This document shows, one piece after another, positions 1 to 10,538 of a stretch of DNA of 64,000 nt (position 1 is its first letter; the number at the start of each line of letters is the position of its first letter). The DNA lies in NCBI GenBank assembly GCA_033060915.1, contig CM065377.1, forward strand, positions 51,026,683-51,090,682, read 5' to 3'. The position numbers and the translations under genes are program-made. Under the pieces are notes generated by a model. That model did no database searches and was not told the origin of the DNA. It saw only the letters and a program-made list of their open reading frames with translations. Origin of the DNA: Euryodendron excelsum (Eukaryota; Streptophyta; Magnoliopsida; Ericales; Pentaphylacaceae).

Positions 1-3000
1 ATTGAGGTAGAGCCCTTGTCAAAGGAAGAGTCATTGTCCTTATTGCAGGAAAGAGCTGGGACTGGAGTTTATGAAGTTCCAGGCATTGAATCTTTGGCTG
101 AAGGTTTTGTTAAAAAGTTCAAAAATTTGCCTGCTGCAATTGTCTTAATGGCAAAAGCCTTCAATTACTTTGCTCGACAGGAATCTGGGATGGAGATGCT
201 GAAACGTTCTCTGGAGGAAGCATCTGGCAATGGAATCTACAACTTGATGCAGTTACTACTCTGCGGGTATGACTTGCTGCCAAACAGTGTTTTAATTGAC
301 TGCTGTTGGTCTGGTAGCCACTTCTTCCGTGGCAGTCGGCCCATCCATTATAATGAATTGATAGCGTACTGGATGGTGGAAGGATATCTTGGTCACATCA
401 CTTGTATGGAGAAGGCTTATGAAATGGGACATCAAGTTTTGATGGAGCTTATAGATTGTCAGATTCTGAGAAAAGTGGAGGCTGATTATGTTATAATGGA
501 ACAACCAACACTGAATTTGGATGATTTTGTCATTGAAGGGGGAACAATAAATTTAGATGACTGCTATCGTGGATTTTGTGGCACAGCCTGTTTGGGATTA
601 GCTAACGTGTTTGGGGATGGCAAGTGGGAAGGCCTTGGGAGAGTCACCCAGAAGGATGGTGTCATAAAAGCACTTCGTAGTGGCAAAAAAGGACAGCAAC
701 TCTCTACTTTACTGCTTGATGGGAATTCTCTCAGCAGGGAATTCCCCAGTAATTTCTTCCAGTCCCACCAGGAACTCCGAGTTCTTTCCCTTTTTAACCC
801 AACACTGCACTCATTGTCTCCTTCCTCATCTATGATGCACAACCTTTCTGTGCTTGTGCTCAGAGGCTGTCATTTCATGAAGATAGATCAGGTAGATCCC
901 CCCCTAAATTTTGAAAAATTAACTGTTCTTGAGATATCTGGTCCAAGCTCCTTGACGATGATCCCAGATGAGTTTTTTAAGGACATGCCCCAACTTCGGA
1001 CAATCAATCTATCTGCACTGCAAATTGATGCATTACCCTCCTCTCTCTATGACCTTAGTGAACTGAGCTGGCTCATCCTTAGAGAGTGTTCTCACTTAAA
1101 AACACTTGGAAGTTTGAGAAAATGTAAAAAACTCATGGTGCTAGATCTTTCTGGTGCTACATCTTTGGATGAAATCAAAGACAAAAACTTTTCCCAAAAC
1201 CCGGAACTTCAAATGCTTAATTTTTCCAAAACAAAGATTAAAAGCCTCCCATTAATTAATAGTCTAGGAAAGCTCACTCATCTCTTACTAAGTGGATGTG
1301 TAGAGTTGGATAGACTGCGTGCCATTAATTTAGTATATACTCTCCAAGTTCTCGATCTTTCAGATGCTAGCGCTTTTAAGGAGTTCCATGATCAATCTCT
1401 AGAAAAAATTGTTGGCCTTAAGATCCTTGATCTATCAGGAACTGCAATTAAGCATCTTCCTTCTAACATTAGCAATCCTCGTCATCTGTATTTACAAGGT
1501 TGCACTCAGCTAGAAACTCTGCAATGCATAGAAACACTAAAAGACCTTGAGGCACTTGATCTTTCAAAAACAAATGTTCAAACTCTACCACCTCTTTCCC
1601 ATCTCAATAACCTTCGTCAGCTATCGGTGACTTGTTGTTTGAACCTAGAGGAGTTGCCTGACTTGAATCCCCTTAAAAAATTGGAGGTGCTTGATCTTTC
1701 GGGCTGCACTGCTTTAAACTCAATCCAGGATAAAACCTTTGAGCAGATGTCTCGCCTTCAAAGACTTGACCTCTCTGAAACTAAGATTGCATGCCTGCTC
1801 TCCCTTTCAAATCTTAGCAACCTCCGTCACCTCTTGCTGAAACAGTGTACTCATCTAAAGCATATTTCACAATTAGAATATCTATCAAAACTTGAGGAGC
1901 TAAACTTTTGTGGTACTATCTCTTTGAGAAGTACTAGAGCTGATTTCTTGGAGCACATGAGTCACCTTCAGATTCTTGACCTCTCCGAAACCCTGCTTGA
2001 AGAGTTACCATCCATGTCAAACCTCCAAAACCTTCAGGAGCTTTATCTAAGAGGTTGTCTGGGCTTAAAAAGAGTGCCAGATTTGGAATCATTGACAAAG
2101 CTTGAGGTCCTGGATCTGTCTGGAACGGCGGTGTCTTATCTGCCATCCCTTAAGGATTTTAGCAACCTCCGCCAGCTCCTGCTTAGAGATTGTTCAGGCT
2201 TAACAGAGTTTCAGCTACTGGAAATGCTTGACATGCTGGGGGCCACTGTTAAACTTCCCTATGGGATTTCAGAATTGACTCATCTTGAGCATCTTGATCT
2301 ACCAAACATGAAGAATACTCATGAACCTGGCAGCAGCAAGATAAAGGAACCAAATCAATATGGCTGGGGCATCTCCAGTTTGCCAGCTGAAACAGTTGGG
2401 GACAATAATAACCCTCTTGTATCTGTTAGTAGTTCCCAATTTCTTCAGCTTCTGGAAAATCCATCACTGCGGAAGACAAGCTTCAAGCAATTCCATTTAT
2501 GCGTTCATCCCATTGAGGAGCAAGATAGAAAAGGAGTTCTTTCTTTCTGCAGAGATGATTATATGTTCAGAGATATTTACTTCCAAACCAGACAGTTCTC
2601 GGACTTTGAAGAGCAACGGCCATTGGAGATCCGTGGCTTCCACCAGTCCCCTGAGGGAATTGAGGATGTTCTCTGTGATGCTGACTCTGTATTTTTTATC
2701 GATAATGCATTTGAAAGATGCTTATCTGACATAGGTGCCTCCAAACTCAAGGTACTGAAAGGCTGTTGGATAGAGAGATGCAGAGAACTGGAGAGTGCAG
2801 AAGAGATAGTGCAACTTGGAAGTTTAGAGGTCTTATGGGTTTCCAATTCTGTAAATTTGAAGCGTATATACTGTGACAACTGGCAAGGTGACACCTTTCA
2901 AAACCTTAAGCGTCTGTATCTAGATTGTTGTCCAAAGCTGTCAATTGTTTTCTCTTCTTCCCAGCTGCCAATAAACCTTAAAGTTCTTCAAATAAAGTTT

Positions 3001-3198
3001 TGTGATGAATTGGAGGTTGTGTTTGAACAAGCATCACCAGAGCCTGAATTGCCAAGTTTAGACACATTGTGTCTGTGGGAACTGCCAAAATTGAAGAGCA
3101 TTGGGTGTGCATTGCCGTCTCTGCGAACTCGAAAAGTCTGGGGATGCCCAAATCTAGTAGAGTTTGAAGAAAATGTCAGATTGGCTAGAAGTTTATAG
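1..3198 (+). CDS. LRR-rich NLR disease-resistance-like protein, 3' part (5' end outside window)
   Basis: The frame is open from base 1 to the stop at 3196-3198 (1065 codons) with no credible start, so the N-terminus lies to the left. The first ~50 residues look like the end of an NB-ARC domain: an LSKEES-type segment, then NLPAA where NLRs have GLPLA. A degenerate winged helix follows, with NELIAYWMVEGYLG near residues 117-130. No MHD motif is seen; VIMEQ stands near its place. From about residue 225 to 760 there are some 20 LRRs of LEVLDLSG/LRHLLLxxC type, arranged as a ~47-residue double repeat. The last ~290 residues hold a divergent domain and further LRRs ending in CPNLVEFEENVRLARSL. This resembles Arabidopsis At4g19050/At5g45510-type proteins (from memory). 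Likely an intracellular immune receptor or a relative of one; the degraded switch motifs leave its activity open. An inverted pseudogene copy lies at 61162-64000. Confidence 0.9.
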   Translation: MEVEPLSKEESLSLLQERAGTGVYEVPGIESLAEGFVKKFKNLPAAIVLMAKAFNYFARQESGMEMLKRSLEEASGNGIYNLMQLLLCGYDLLPNSVLIDCCWSGSHFFRGSRPIHYNELIAYWMVEGYLGHITCMEKAYEMGHQVLMELIDCQILRKVEADYVIMEQPTLNLDDFVIEGGTINLDDCYRGFCGTACLGLANVFGDGKWEGLGRVTQKDGVIKALRSGKKGQQLSTLLLDGNSLSREFPSNFFQSHQELRVLSLFNPTLHSLSPSSSMMHNLSVLVLRGCHFMKIDQVDPPLNFEKLTVLEISGPSSLTMIPDEFFKDMPQLRTINLSALQIDALPSSLYDLSELSWLILRECSHLKTLGSLRKCKKLMVLDLSGATSLDEIKDKNFSQNPELQMLNFSKTKIKSLPLINSLGKLTHLLLSGCVELDRLRAINLVYTLQVLDLSDASAFKEFHDQSLEKIVGLKILDLSGTAIKHLPSNISNPRHLYLQGCTQLETLQCIETLKDLEALDLSKTNVQTLPPLSHLNNLRQLSVTCCLNLEELPDLNPLKKLEVLDLSGCTALNSIQDKTFEQMSRLQRLDLSETKIACLLSLSNLSNLRHLLLKQCTHLKHISQLEYLSKLEELNFCGTISLRSTRADFLEHMSHLQILDLSETLLEELPSMSNLQNLQELYLRGCLGLKRVPDLESLTKLEVLDLSGTAVSYLPSLKDFSNLRQLLLRDCSGLTEFQLLEMLDMLGATVKLPYGISELTHLEHLDLPNMKNTHEPGSSKIKEPNQYGWGISSLPAETVGDNNNPLVSVSSSQFLQLLENPSLRKTSFKQFHLCVHPIEEQDRKGVLSFCRDDYMFRDIYFQTRQFSDFEEQRPLEIRGFHQSPEGIEDVLCDADSVFFIDNAFERCLSDIGASKLKVLKGCWIERCRELESAEEIVQLGSLEVLWVSNSVNLKRIYCDNWQGDTFQNLKRLYLDCCPKLSIVFSSSQLPINLKVLQIKFCDELEVVFEQASPEPELPSLDTLCLWELPKLKSIGCALPSLRTRKVWGCPNLVEFEENVRLARSL

Positions 3199-3660
3199 AT
3201 TTTGTGGATTGCCGACATCACTGATTTTGAAGTATTTTTAGTTTAATCTCGCAACCAGAATATGTAACTCAGATCCTTGACTCTTCAGAGTTACCATATG
3301 CTCGTAAATGTTGTTATCCCCTCTGCCAGACAATCTTGAGGCTCTCCAAATCTTGCAATAAAGTGGAGACTGTTGAACTGAGCATCTTGATGACCATACA
3401 TCGGCATATTACACATGCTGCATCTGCAGGGCTGAAATTGGGGAGGTAGTGGGACCGAACTGCAGCCATCTCTGTTAGATCCTATTCTCCTGAGATTCCC
3501 AGATCGCAGGGTTTCCCCAGCAGCATGAATTACTGAAACTCCTGTTACTTTTCGGAGAGAATTTGTGTGGATAAGGAAACTATAGGGGCAGAGGACAAAT
3601 TGCATGCAATGCTGAACAACTCTGACTGTGCCTTCAATATCTCACTTCAGGTTCTTTTTA
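3199..3660 (+). other. 3' flank/UTR of the LRR-rich gene, shared with the right-hand pseudogene
   Basis: This flank matches the reverse complement of about 60720-61161 downstream of the pseudogene; GACTCT, GGCTCTCCAAAT and CTTGCAATAAAGTGGAGA blocks occur in the same order. An AATAAA at about 3356-3361 could serve polyadenylation. I see no supported coding region. The match shows that the duplication included the 3' flank. Confidence 0.65.
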
Positions 3661-4755
3661 ATTCACTTCCTTTATTTGATGCATGCTCATTCTCTCTCTT
3701 CTATAATGCCCGCATCCATGTCCATCAAATCCTTTTTAATTTGTTGGTTGATTTCATCCAATTTGTAAACACTTGTGGTCAAATTCTTCAGACCATTCCG
3801 TTCAATCTTAGCCAATTTTATCTTGTATCTTATTGTCAACTCTGTTGTTAGATCTTGCATTGATCTTCTTCAATTTGTCTCTTGTTAGAGCATGCATGTG
3901 AGTAGTGCACCAATTAGAATCTGTAACACATTGAACCCTTATGTCCTCATGATTCCGAATTCCGATCATTGATGTCCTTTACATGTGATAGATTTAGTAT
4001 TACTAAAGATATATTTTTGTGCTGTTTGAGTCCCATGGGTAACATCTGGGTCACCAATATGGTAACTGTCTCACAGGGTATTCCAGGGGCTCAAGTTTGG
4101 TGGCAAGAGGTGGAACAGGAGAAATGGGAAATCCATAGAACTGAGAATGACATATATATATATATATATATTACTTTCTATGCTACATGGACTGGGGTAT
4201 GGGTGTTGAGAGCGTTTATGTGTATGAGTGTCAGATTCGTCTAACTTCGATGTCCAAGAATACAGGGACACATTAAAATATTTATATTTCTTAATATGCT
4301 TCTTTTATTTTATAGGATAAATAAGTGCTTTCAAGGTGAGTATTTTATGCATAATATGAGAGTTTTATGCCTGTTTGTATGATGAATTCGAATTACTAAA
4401 CATTTTTGCTAGGTAAATATCCAACAATACATGTTGGACACATATTTGCACCCATGTTAACCAAGTGTCCGAGTTCAAATGCCGAGTATCCAACAAGGGT
4501 ACTTCATATATTTTAAAAGAGTCAATGTAACATAGATTACTTTCTCCTCGTATGGGAAGTCTTCACTATTTGTCAGTCATAGTAGACTTACTAAAGGTTC
4601 AAAATGAATTATGATCCTGGATTCTTCCATGGTTGACTAAGTAAATAATTTCCTCAAGTTTCCTCTAGAAACCCTTCTTATTTTTTTTTGTCCTTGTGCC
4701 CTATTTTATGTGTCAAAAATAATCTAATCATCATTTATTTTTGTTGCTTCATTAG
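3661..4755. other. Spacer without a recognised gene
   Basis: AT-rich spacer. It holds a TA microsatellite at about 4149-4172. Short ORFs here have no recognisable domain. A stretch at 4081-4140 follows an AG and stays open for about 25 codons, which is not enough to call an exon. Confidence 0.6.
4240..4490. repeat. Left arm of a diverged 240-bp inverted repeat (partner 8060-8330)
   Basis: Read as reverse complement, 8060-8330 lines up with this segment through AAATATTTATATTTCTTAAT, a TAATATGAGAGTTTTAT block and a TCCAACAATA block. The arms enclose about 3.6 kb that includes two TIR elements. It may be the ends of an old composite element or two opposite copies of one repeat family. Confidence 0.55.
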
Positions 4756-4900
4756 GAATAAAGACTGTAAAGTATCAAGACTTCATTAGGGGCTACAGAA
4801 CTGCAAACGAACAAATTTGGGACCTTTCACATAAACCAAGATCAATAAGACTGTTAAGAGCGCCTAAAGGAGCTGAAGTTTCAGTACCGGGCAATATCAG
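4756..4900 (+). other. Possible internal exon of an unrecognised or decayed gene
   Basis: The segment is preceded by AG and followed by GTGTGT. Only one frame is open across all 145 bases; it has balanced composition (IKTVKYQDFIRGYRTANEQ, then RLLRAPKGAEVSVPGN). I do not recognise the protein. No start exon was found. A second coding-looking stretch lies at 7577-7732, and two mobile elements sit in between, as would fit an invaded intron. It could equally be chance or a captured gene fragment. Confidence 0.3.
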
Positions 4901-5059
4901 GTGTGTTTTCTTAGGACACACTATGAAGGGTATGGCTTTGATGGAAAATCCATAAGATTTTTTGTTTGAGCATCACAGCTTAGAAGCAGGTAATCCACTA
5001 ATGACTCATACTGCAATTCAGGCCTTTGCACTTTATCTGCTAGAGTGCTATATTCTTTT

Positions 5060-6314
5060 GGGTTAATTACACTTAGCACCCTTGCACTTTTATCAAAATC
5101 TCACTTTGGTCCCTATATTTTTAATTGTAACAGTCAACCCCTTATGTATATAGAGAGAGAGGAAGAGGGACTTTCACAAGACTCACAATCTCACCGTCAT
5201 TGACTGTTACAACCCATTGTCCCGGCCAACTCCCTCTTTCTCTAAAACACATGGAATCCATGGCTGAAACTTAAGTTACTTCCCCCCTCTGCTCACCAAC
5301 CCACTGCAAAATTTCAAGAACTTGGTCCATTATTGCCATACCCAGTTTCATGGGTGTTGTGGGTGCGCATGGTTTGAGTGTTACGGTTATTGTATACAGG
5401 TTGTGGATGAGCCCAATTTTGTTTCAATTTTGACTGTATGAAACTAAAGGTGTTTCATTTATGCATTTATATATGCTTTTATATAAGTGATTTGTGATTC
5501 AATATTTTACAGAGACAAAGTCCCAATTTGAACTTATGAATATATCTCTTTCTCTCTCTATATCTCTCATTCTCCCTCTCTCCTTCTCCTAAATGGTTCT
5601 TTCCCAATTTGAACTTATCTATATACCCAAATCTTATCTTTATCTCATCTTTCTCACTAACCCTCTCTCTTTTAACTCGTCACATACTCGCAATATAAAA
5701 TCTCTAAACAACATATTTGAGAGAGCCATGGAATGGGTAAGAGGGTTGGGTGGTGGCAGCTATGGTCCGAAGAGGAGCTAGGGGCAGGGGGTTGCCTGTG
5801 GGAATAGGGGAGGGTGTGGCTGTCGGTGGAATGGAGTGGTGGCCGGTGAGACAGAGAGATGAAGATGCAAAGAGGGAAGGGAAGGGAAGGGAAGGGAAGG
5901 GAAGGGGTTCGGATCTGGGTGACTAACACGTGGCGTAATGAGATAAGCACTCTGGAGAATTATGGATATTAAGGTCTTAATGGGAGCCGATCCCAGAAAG
6001 GGTTAGGGAAAGAGGAGAGAAATGATCCCAATGTGATGTGGTGGGTTCTAAATGCCACATGGCAATAAGATATTGGGGCATTAAATTATAATTTTTTTTT
6101 GGTTAAAAGTGAAGCAAAGTTCCTTTTATACCCTTAAAAAAAGGACACGTGATCGTCATGTGACCAATTTCAGTCAGTTTAAGCAGCAGCGATTGATGGA
6201 GGGGTGACATTAAACCTTGACCGAAAGTATAAGGGGTTCACTGTTATAATTAAAAATACAAGGACCAAAGTGGGATCTTGATAAAAGTGCAAGGATGCTA
6301 AGTGTATTTAACCC
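5060..6314. mobile_element. Non-autonomous Mutator-like element with ~85-bp TIRs and a 9-bp TSD
   Basis: The left end GGGTTAATTACACTTAGCA and the reverse complement of the right end (GGGTTAAATACACTTAGCA) match with few differences for about 85 bases. A perfect direct repeat TATTCTTTT flanks the element at 5051-5059 and 6315-6323. Long TIRs with a 9-bp TSD are typical of MULEs. No transposase is encoded. The interior is pyrimidine-rich on the left and G-rich on the right. Confidence 0.9.
5873..5906. repeat. (GGGAA)n microsatellite inside the MULE
   Basis: About six GGGAA units in a row, within a G-rich half of the element at 5060-6314. Confidence 0.85.
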
Positions 6315-6555
6315 TATTCTTTTCTTTCAACCTCTTATTAGTTTAGAGCTTCAAGATATCATAATTAAGTGGCACGACCTTAGAAATTAGTTGATATTAT
6401 TTTTTTCTTCAAATGACTGGCAATGTTCTAACACTCTGTTACTCCATCTTGAATTCACTGATGGAAGTGCACCAATTCAGTTAGTTGAACTTTATTGACC
6501 TAATGGTTTAGCTTGGCATACTAAGATTTAATCTCCTACTTAGCTTCTATTATGA

Positions 6556-7114
6556 AGAAACACGGATACGGACATAAGACACAGATACGACACAATACAA
6601 ACATGGTGACATGGCAAGTTAAAAGAAATTAGGCCACAAACACGGCATGATATGGTGATAAATACTATAAAAATGTGAAGAAAAACAAATTATTCGTATC
6701 CATGTCAGATACTCCTCAACACATGTCAGACATGCGTTCAAACATGCTATATTAGTTTTTAATTTGTTTAGAACAAATCACTTCATACAATTGGGGGACA
6801 TGCATTTTCATTACTCAGATACACATGAAACATATTACAGGTTTTGAAAAAAACAACTTGAATCTAATGGTAAAATAAAAAAATGTGTATTGATACCTTT
6901 AAATTGCAAACTTGTTTTCATTTTATTTTTTAAAATAATATTTAAATTAATAATTGAACGGCATTTTTCATGTTGAATTAGTGTTAATTTTCGAGATTTT
7001 TTATAGTTACATTTATCTACATAGGAAATAAAAATATGTTTTGCCGTACTCCCGTCATGTCCACATCCATAATTTTTTAAAATCACCGTGTCCAGTGTCC
7101 GTGTCCGTGCTTTT
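6556..7114. mobile_element. TIR element with GTGTCCGTG-type ends
   Basis: The left end reads AACACGGATACGGACATAAG and the reverse complement of the right end reads AGCACGGACACGGACACTGG, giving TIRs of roughly 30 bases. The interior is AT-rich and codes for nothing recognisable. Flanking TAGCTTCTA and TAGCTAATA may be a worn 9-bp TSD, so exact borders are uncertain. Probably MULE-type. Confidence 0.65.
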
Positions 7115-7576
7115 TAGCTAATAGGTAATAGACATTACCATGCAGTGGATTTGAAAGGTCATGTTTGGTTGAGATAATAATCTCCTTATGATTTTCGTGC
7201 CACTTCCCTTTCATTGGCTTCATGGAAACTTAGCTGTTCAATGTTTGTGCTGTTTTATCATGTTGTTGAATAGTTAGTTCCCTGCATAGCTTATGCAATT
7301 ATTTAACCGTGTAGCGCAGATTTTTCATCTAAAGTCAAGTTGAGGACTACTGAAATTCAATGTTTGTGCCATAAAACAAAGTTTACAACAAAAATCTCAA
7401 TATTTTATTCCATTGCAGAGAAAGCAACTTAGGGCCTACTAGGTGTCACTAAATATTATGGAAATGGTAAAATATGAATTTCTTCTCCGAATGACTATTT
7501 CGGAAGAACTACCAAAAGTTGTTTTTATTTATACTCGTTTTACGAATCGTATTTAATTTGAACCAGTTATGTGCAG

Positions 7577-7732
7577 GACTACACAGTGGTGGCCGCCACA
7601 AGAGTACAACTTGTGGGTGCAGTGTTGCAGGCACAAGCATGGAACTATGGCTTTCTAAGCAAAGCAACTGCTGGACCAAGAGGTGGGCATGAATGCTGTG
7701 GTGCTCACCTCCTACTTAGAGAAGGTGAAGAT
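7577..7732 (+). other. Possible terminal exon of an unrecognised gene
   Basis: An AG acceptor at 7575-7576 precedes a stretch less AT-rich than its surroundings. One frame is open for 51 codons to a TAA (for example VAATRVQLVGAVLQAQAWNY). The frame that continues the phase of the stretch at 4756-4900 is open for only 27 further codons (TTQWWPPQEYNLW). The two candidates therefore do not agree cleanly. No family was recognised. Confidence 0.25.
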
Positions 7733-8059
7733 TAATTGAGCAACTCAAAGACTTTTTTTTCTTTTTTTTTTTTTTCTGATGACCTGGTATTCGTGCCAGC
7801 TAGCACGCACCGCGACTATAGACTTCATTTCATCCTAAGCTCTGCTACAAAGCGGGTCCATTGCTTAATGCAACTCAGTCTTGGAGGTTGAAAGTAAAAA
7901 TTTATATATATATATATATATATATGTTTAGTGTGGGTGAAAACAGGGACCCTTTAGGAATATAACAAATCAGACACATTCTGCATGCATATTCATAAGA
8001 TGAGTGTTTGTTTGTATATAAGCATGTACTTATGTCATGCGGTTCTTTTAAAATGTAAA

Positions 8060-8330
8060 AAGTACTAGTGTCAGACATTCGACTCTTGAATTCCGTTACA
8101 AGTATAAGATATGTGTGCAACATATATTGTTGGACATTCTCTTAAAAAAAATATTTTGTAATTCGAGTTTATCATATAAATACGTATAAAACTCTCATAT
8201 TACGCATGAAATGTCATAAGAGCACATTGTAAATACTATTTTGTTTTATAAAATAAAAAATGTATATTAAGAAATATGAATATTTTGTCATGTATATCAG
8301 ACATGAGAATTATGTAAGTCTGACATTTAT
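8060..8330. repeat. Right arm of the inverted repeat (partner 4240-4490)
   Basis: See the left arm at 4240-4490. A TA microsatellite at about 7903-7926 lies just outside. Confidence 0.55.
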
Positions 8331-10002
8331 ACACATACATTTAGACACATGCATACATTCGACATCCGTGTTCGAATCCATGTAACATATATGCCATATA
8401 TATTAAGAGGTTGACTATGGTAGGTACCAATTATCACTCCTAGCTAGGGAGAATTTATGATCAGTTTCTCCTATCATTTTTCTTCTTGAGGAGTGGTTGT
8501 TAAAATGATAAAGGGCAGCCCTTCATGAAGAATTCAATTCAATTAATGCATAATTTTAAAAGATGGGTTAATTTGTATGAGTGTAAAGAGACATGGTTTG
8601 CAAAGGGAGATTGAGAGGCAGGTAATAAAATAAAAAGTGGACAACTGTATTGAGATCGTTGCGGAAAATGATAGTAATTTTTCTTAGTGGATGATTGATA
8701 CTCATTTTCTTCTATGTAACATATATATATGTGAAAAAAAATTAAGAAAGAAAACAATAAAAAAAATGTTTAGGCAGAACACAAGCAAGATATTGGAAGT
8801 CAATATAAAGGATTTAGCCAATATAAGAGACGTGATTTTGTCTCTCGTTTTAATATACATGTTTATTTATCAAAATAACTCACGATTGTAAAAGATCTCC
8901 AAAATACCAATGACACTTTGAATGAATCTGAGTAGCAGTTTTTGTACTATCTTTCCATTGAATATTTATTCTTAATTTTTTGAACTATCTTACAATTGAA
9001 TATTTATTTCTTATTTTTCGAACTATCATGTTGTCACGTTCAATCCGAACTATCATGTTATCGTGTTTCATTTGACAAACATTAAATGGTAAGTGAGTAC
9101 AAACTACTAATGGTGGAGTTAAGAAATTCATTTAGGACATTTATAGGAGCAAATTGAAATCAACAATGTCAGATTTGTGGAATAAATTTGAGAAGATGTT
9201 TCAACTAATTGCTTAATTTTAGAGACAAATTTTTAGTATTAATAATTGTTACTAAAATTTAAACATTATAGTGTGGGTCATGTGGGACTTATATGCCAAA
9301 TACATAGAGAGTACATATCATAACATAAGTAATACCTTGAAAATAGGTGTTACCTACCTATCAATTTTTTTTCTTCTAAGTTTGAATCATTCGAATAATC
9401 ACCCACTTGTTTTGAAGAAATTATTCATTGTTTTTTAAGCATCACATGTCCTTACTTTTTTTCTTACATGGAGGTGAGAACCGTATCTGTTATGTGAGGT
9501 ATTTGAGCCCATCTAACAGGAGGGAAAGACTCAACTTCATATGACAAGTGAAGTAAATATACATTATATGAAATGTGAAGTAAAGGTGACACGGTCATTA
9601 AACTGTCGCAGCCTTCTAGATTTTTTTCAAGTTTCATCAATAGCCGCACAAAGGTGCCTACCTTAATTTTAAAACTTCACAACCGGGGCTTGAAATTTCT
9701 GTGGCAACAATAATTTCTTAATCTTCTAAACATTGTGTTTCCATCTTTACTCCTTTTTTTTTTTTTTTTAACTTTTTCATGATATGGGAGAACTTGTCTA
9801 AAGAATGACCCTTTGGACCATCTCTAGCCAATAAATTCACTTAGAAGCTACTAAACATCACAATTCATCAATCTCGAATAAAGCGTGGATCACCCAAAAA
9901 AGACAACGGTGTAACGATTTTTACATTATTTTTTTACTAAGTAAACCCAAATAACATTTTTATACACTTGTCTAAAGCTAATAATTAAACAATCTTGGCA
10001 TA
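8331..10002. other. AT-rich spacer, no gene seen
   Basis: Short ORFs only, none with a recognisable domain. A segment near 8940-9070 repeats GAACTATC phrases typical of plant TIR-element ends, but I found no matching second end. Confidence 0.6.
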
Positions 10003-10385
10003 TAGGGGCGGAGCCAATGTAGGCCTGCAAGTGCCCCCCTCAGGATTTTTGAGAATTGTATTTTTGCCTATAAATTTAAAAAAAAAAAATTAATTTACCC
10101 CTATGATATTTGTAAATGTCTCTCATTAAGTTTTTAAGAATATCATTTTAACTAACAATTTATGAAATAGTTCTTAATTTGTCCCTCTAAAAATTTGTAA
10201 ATGTCCCACTTAAATAGTTATTTTGTATTAAAAATCTCATTATATATTATATTTTTGAACTTATATACAATATATGTATATATAGAAGTTAAATATCCTA
10301 TTAATCTATAATTAATTATGAAAAAAAAATTCAATTTTTGTTAACAGTTGCCCCTCCTTAAAATATTTTGAGTACGCCACTCTTA
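10003..10385. mobile_element. hAT-like MITE remnant
   Basis: The left end TAGGGGCGGAGCCAATGTAG is of the GGGGCGGAGCC type common at plant hAT-like element ends. The right end, read as reverse complement, begins TAAGAGTGGCGTACTC and is clearly worn. Paired inner blocks (GTGCCCCCCTC and TTGCCCCTCC) support the pairing. No clean 8-bp TSD was found. Confidence 0.5.
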
Positions 10386-10538
10386 ACAGATCGTAAGAAT
10401 GCATATGTTGACCTCCCAAAAAAATGAAAATGACTCTGGCCAACTAGGTCCTTATGCTCAAGTTAGAAGAAAGGCTTCGAAATTATTTCAAAATTTCTAA
10501 TCATTATGTCTCCATCTCCACTCTTCCACCCGTTTGGC

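Noticed and set aside
2360..2734. 124-codon ORF in another frame of the LRR-rich gene
   Set aside because: It overlaps the real LRR frame fully and has no recognisable domain.
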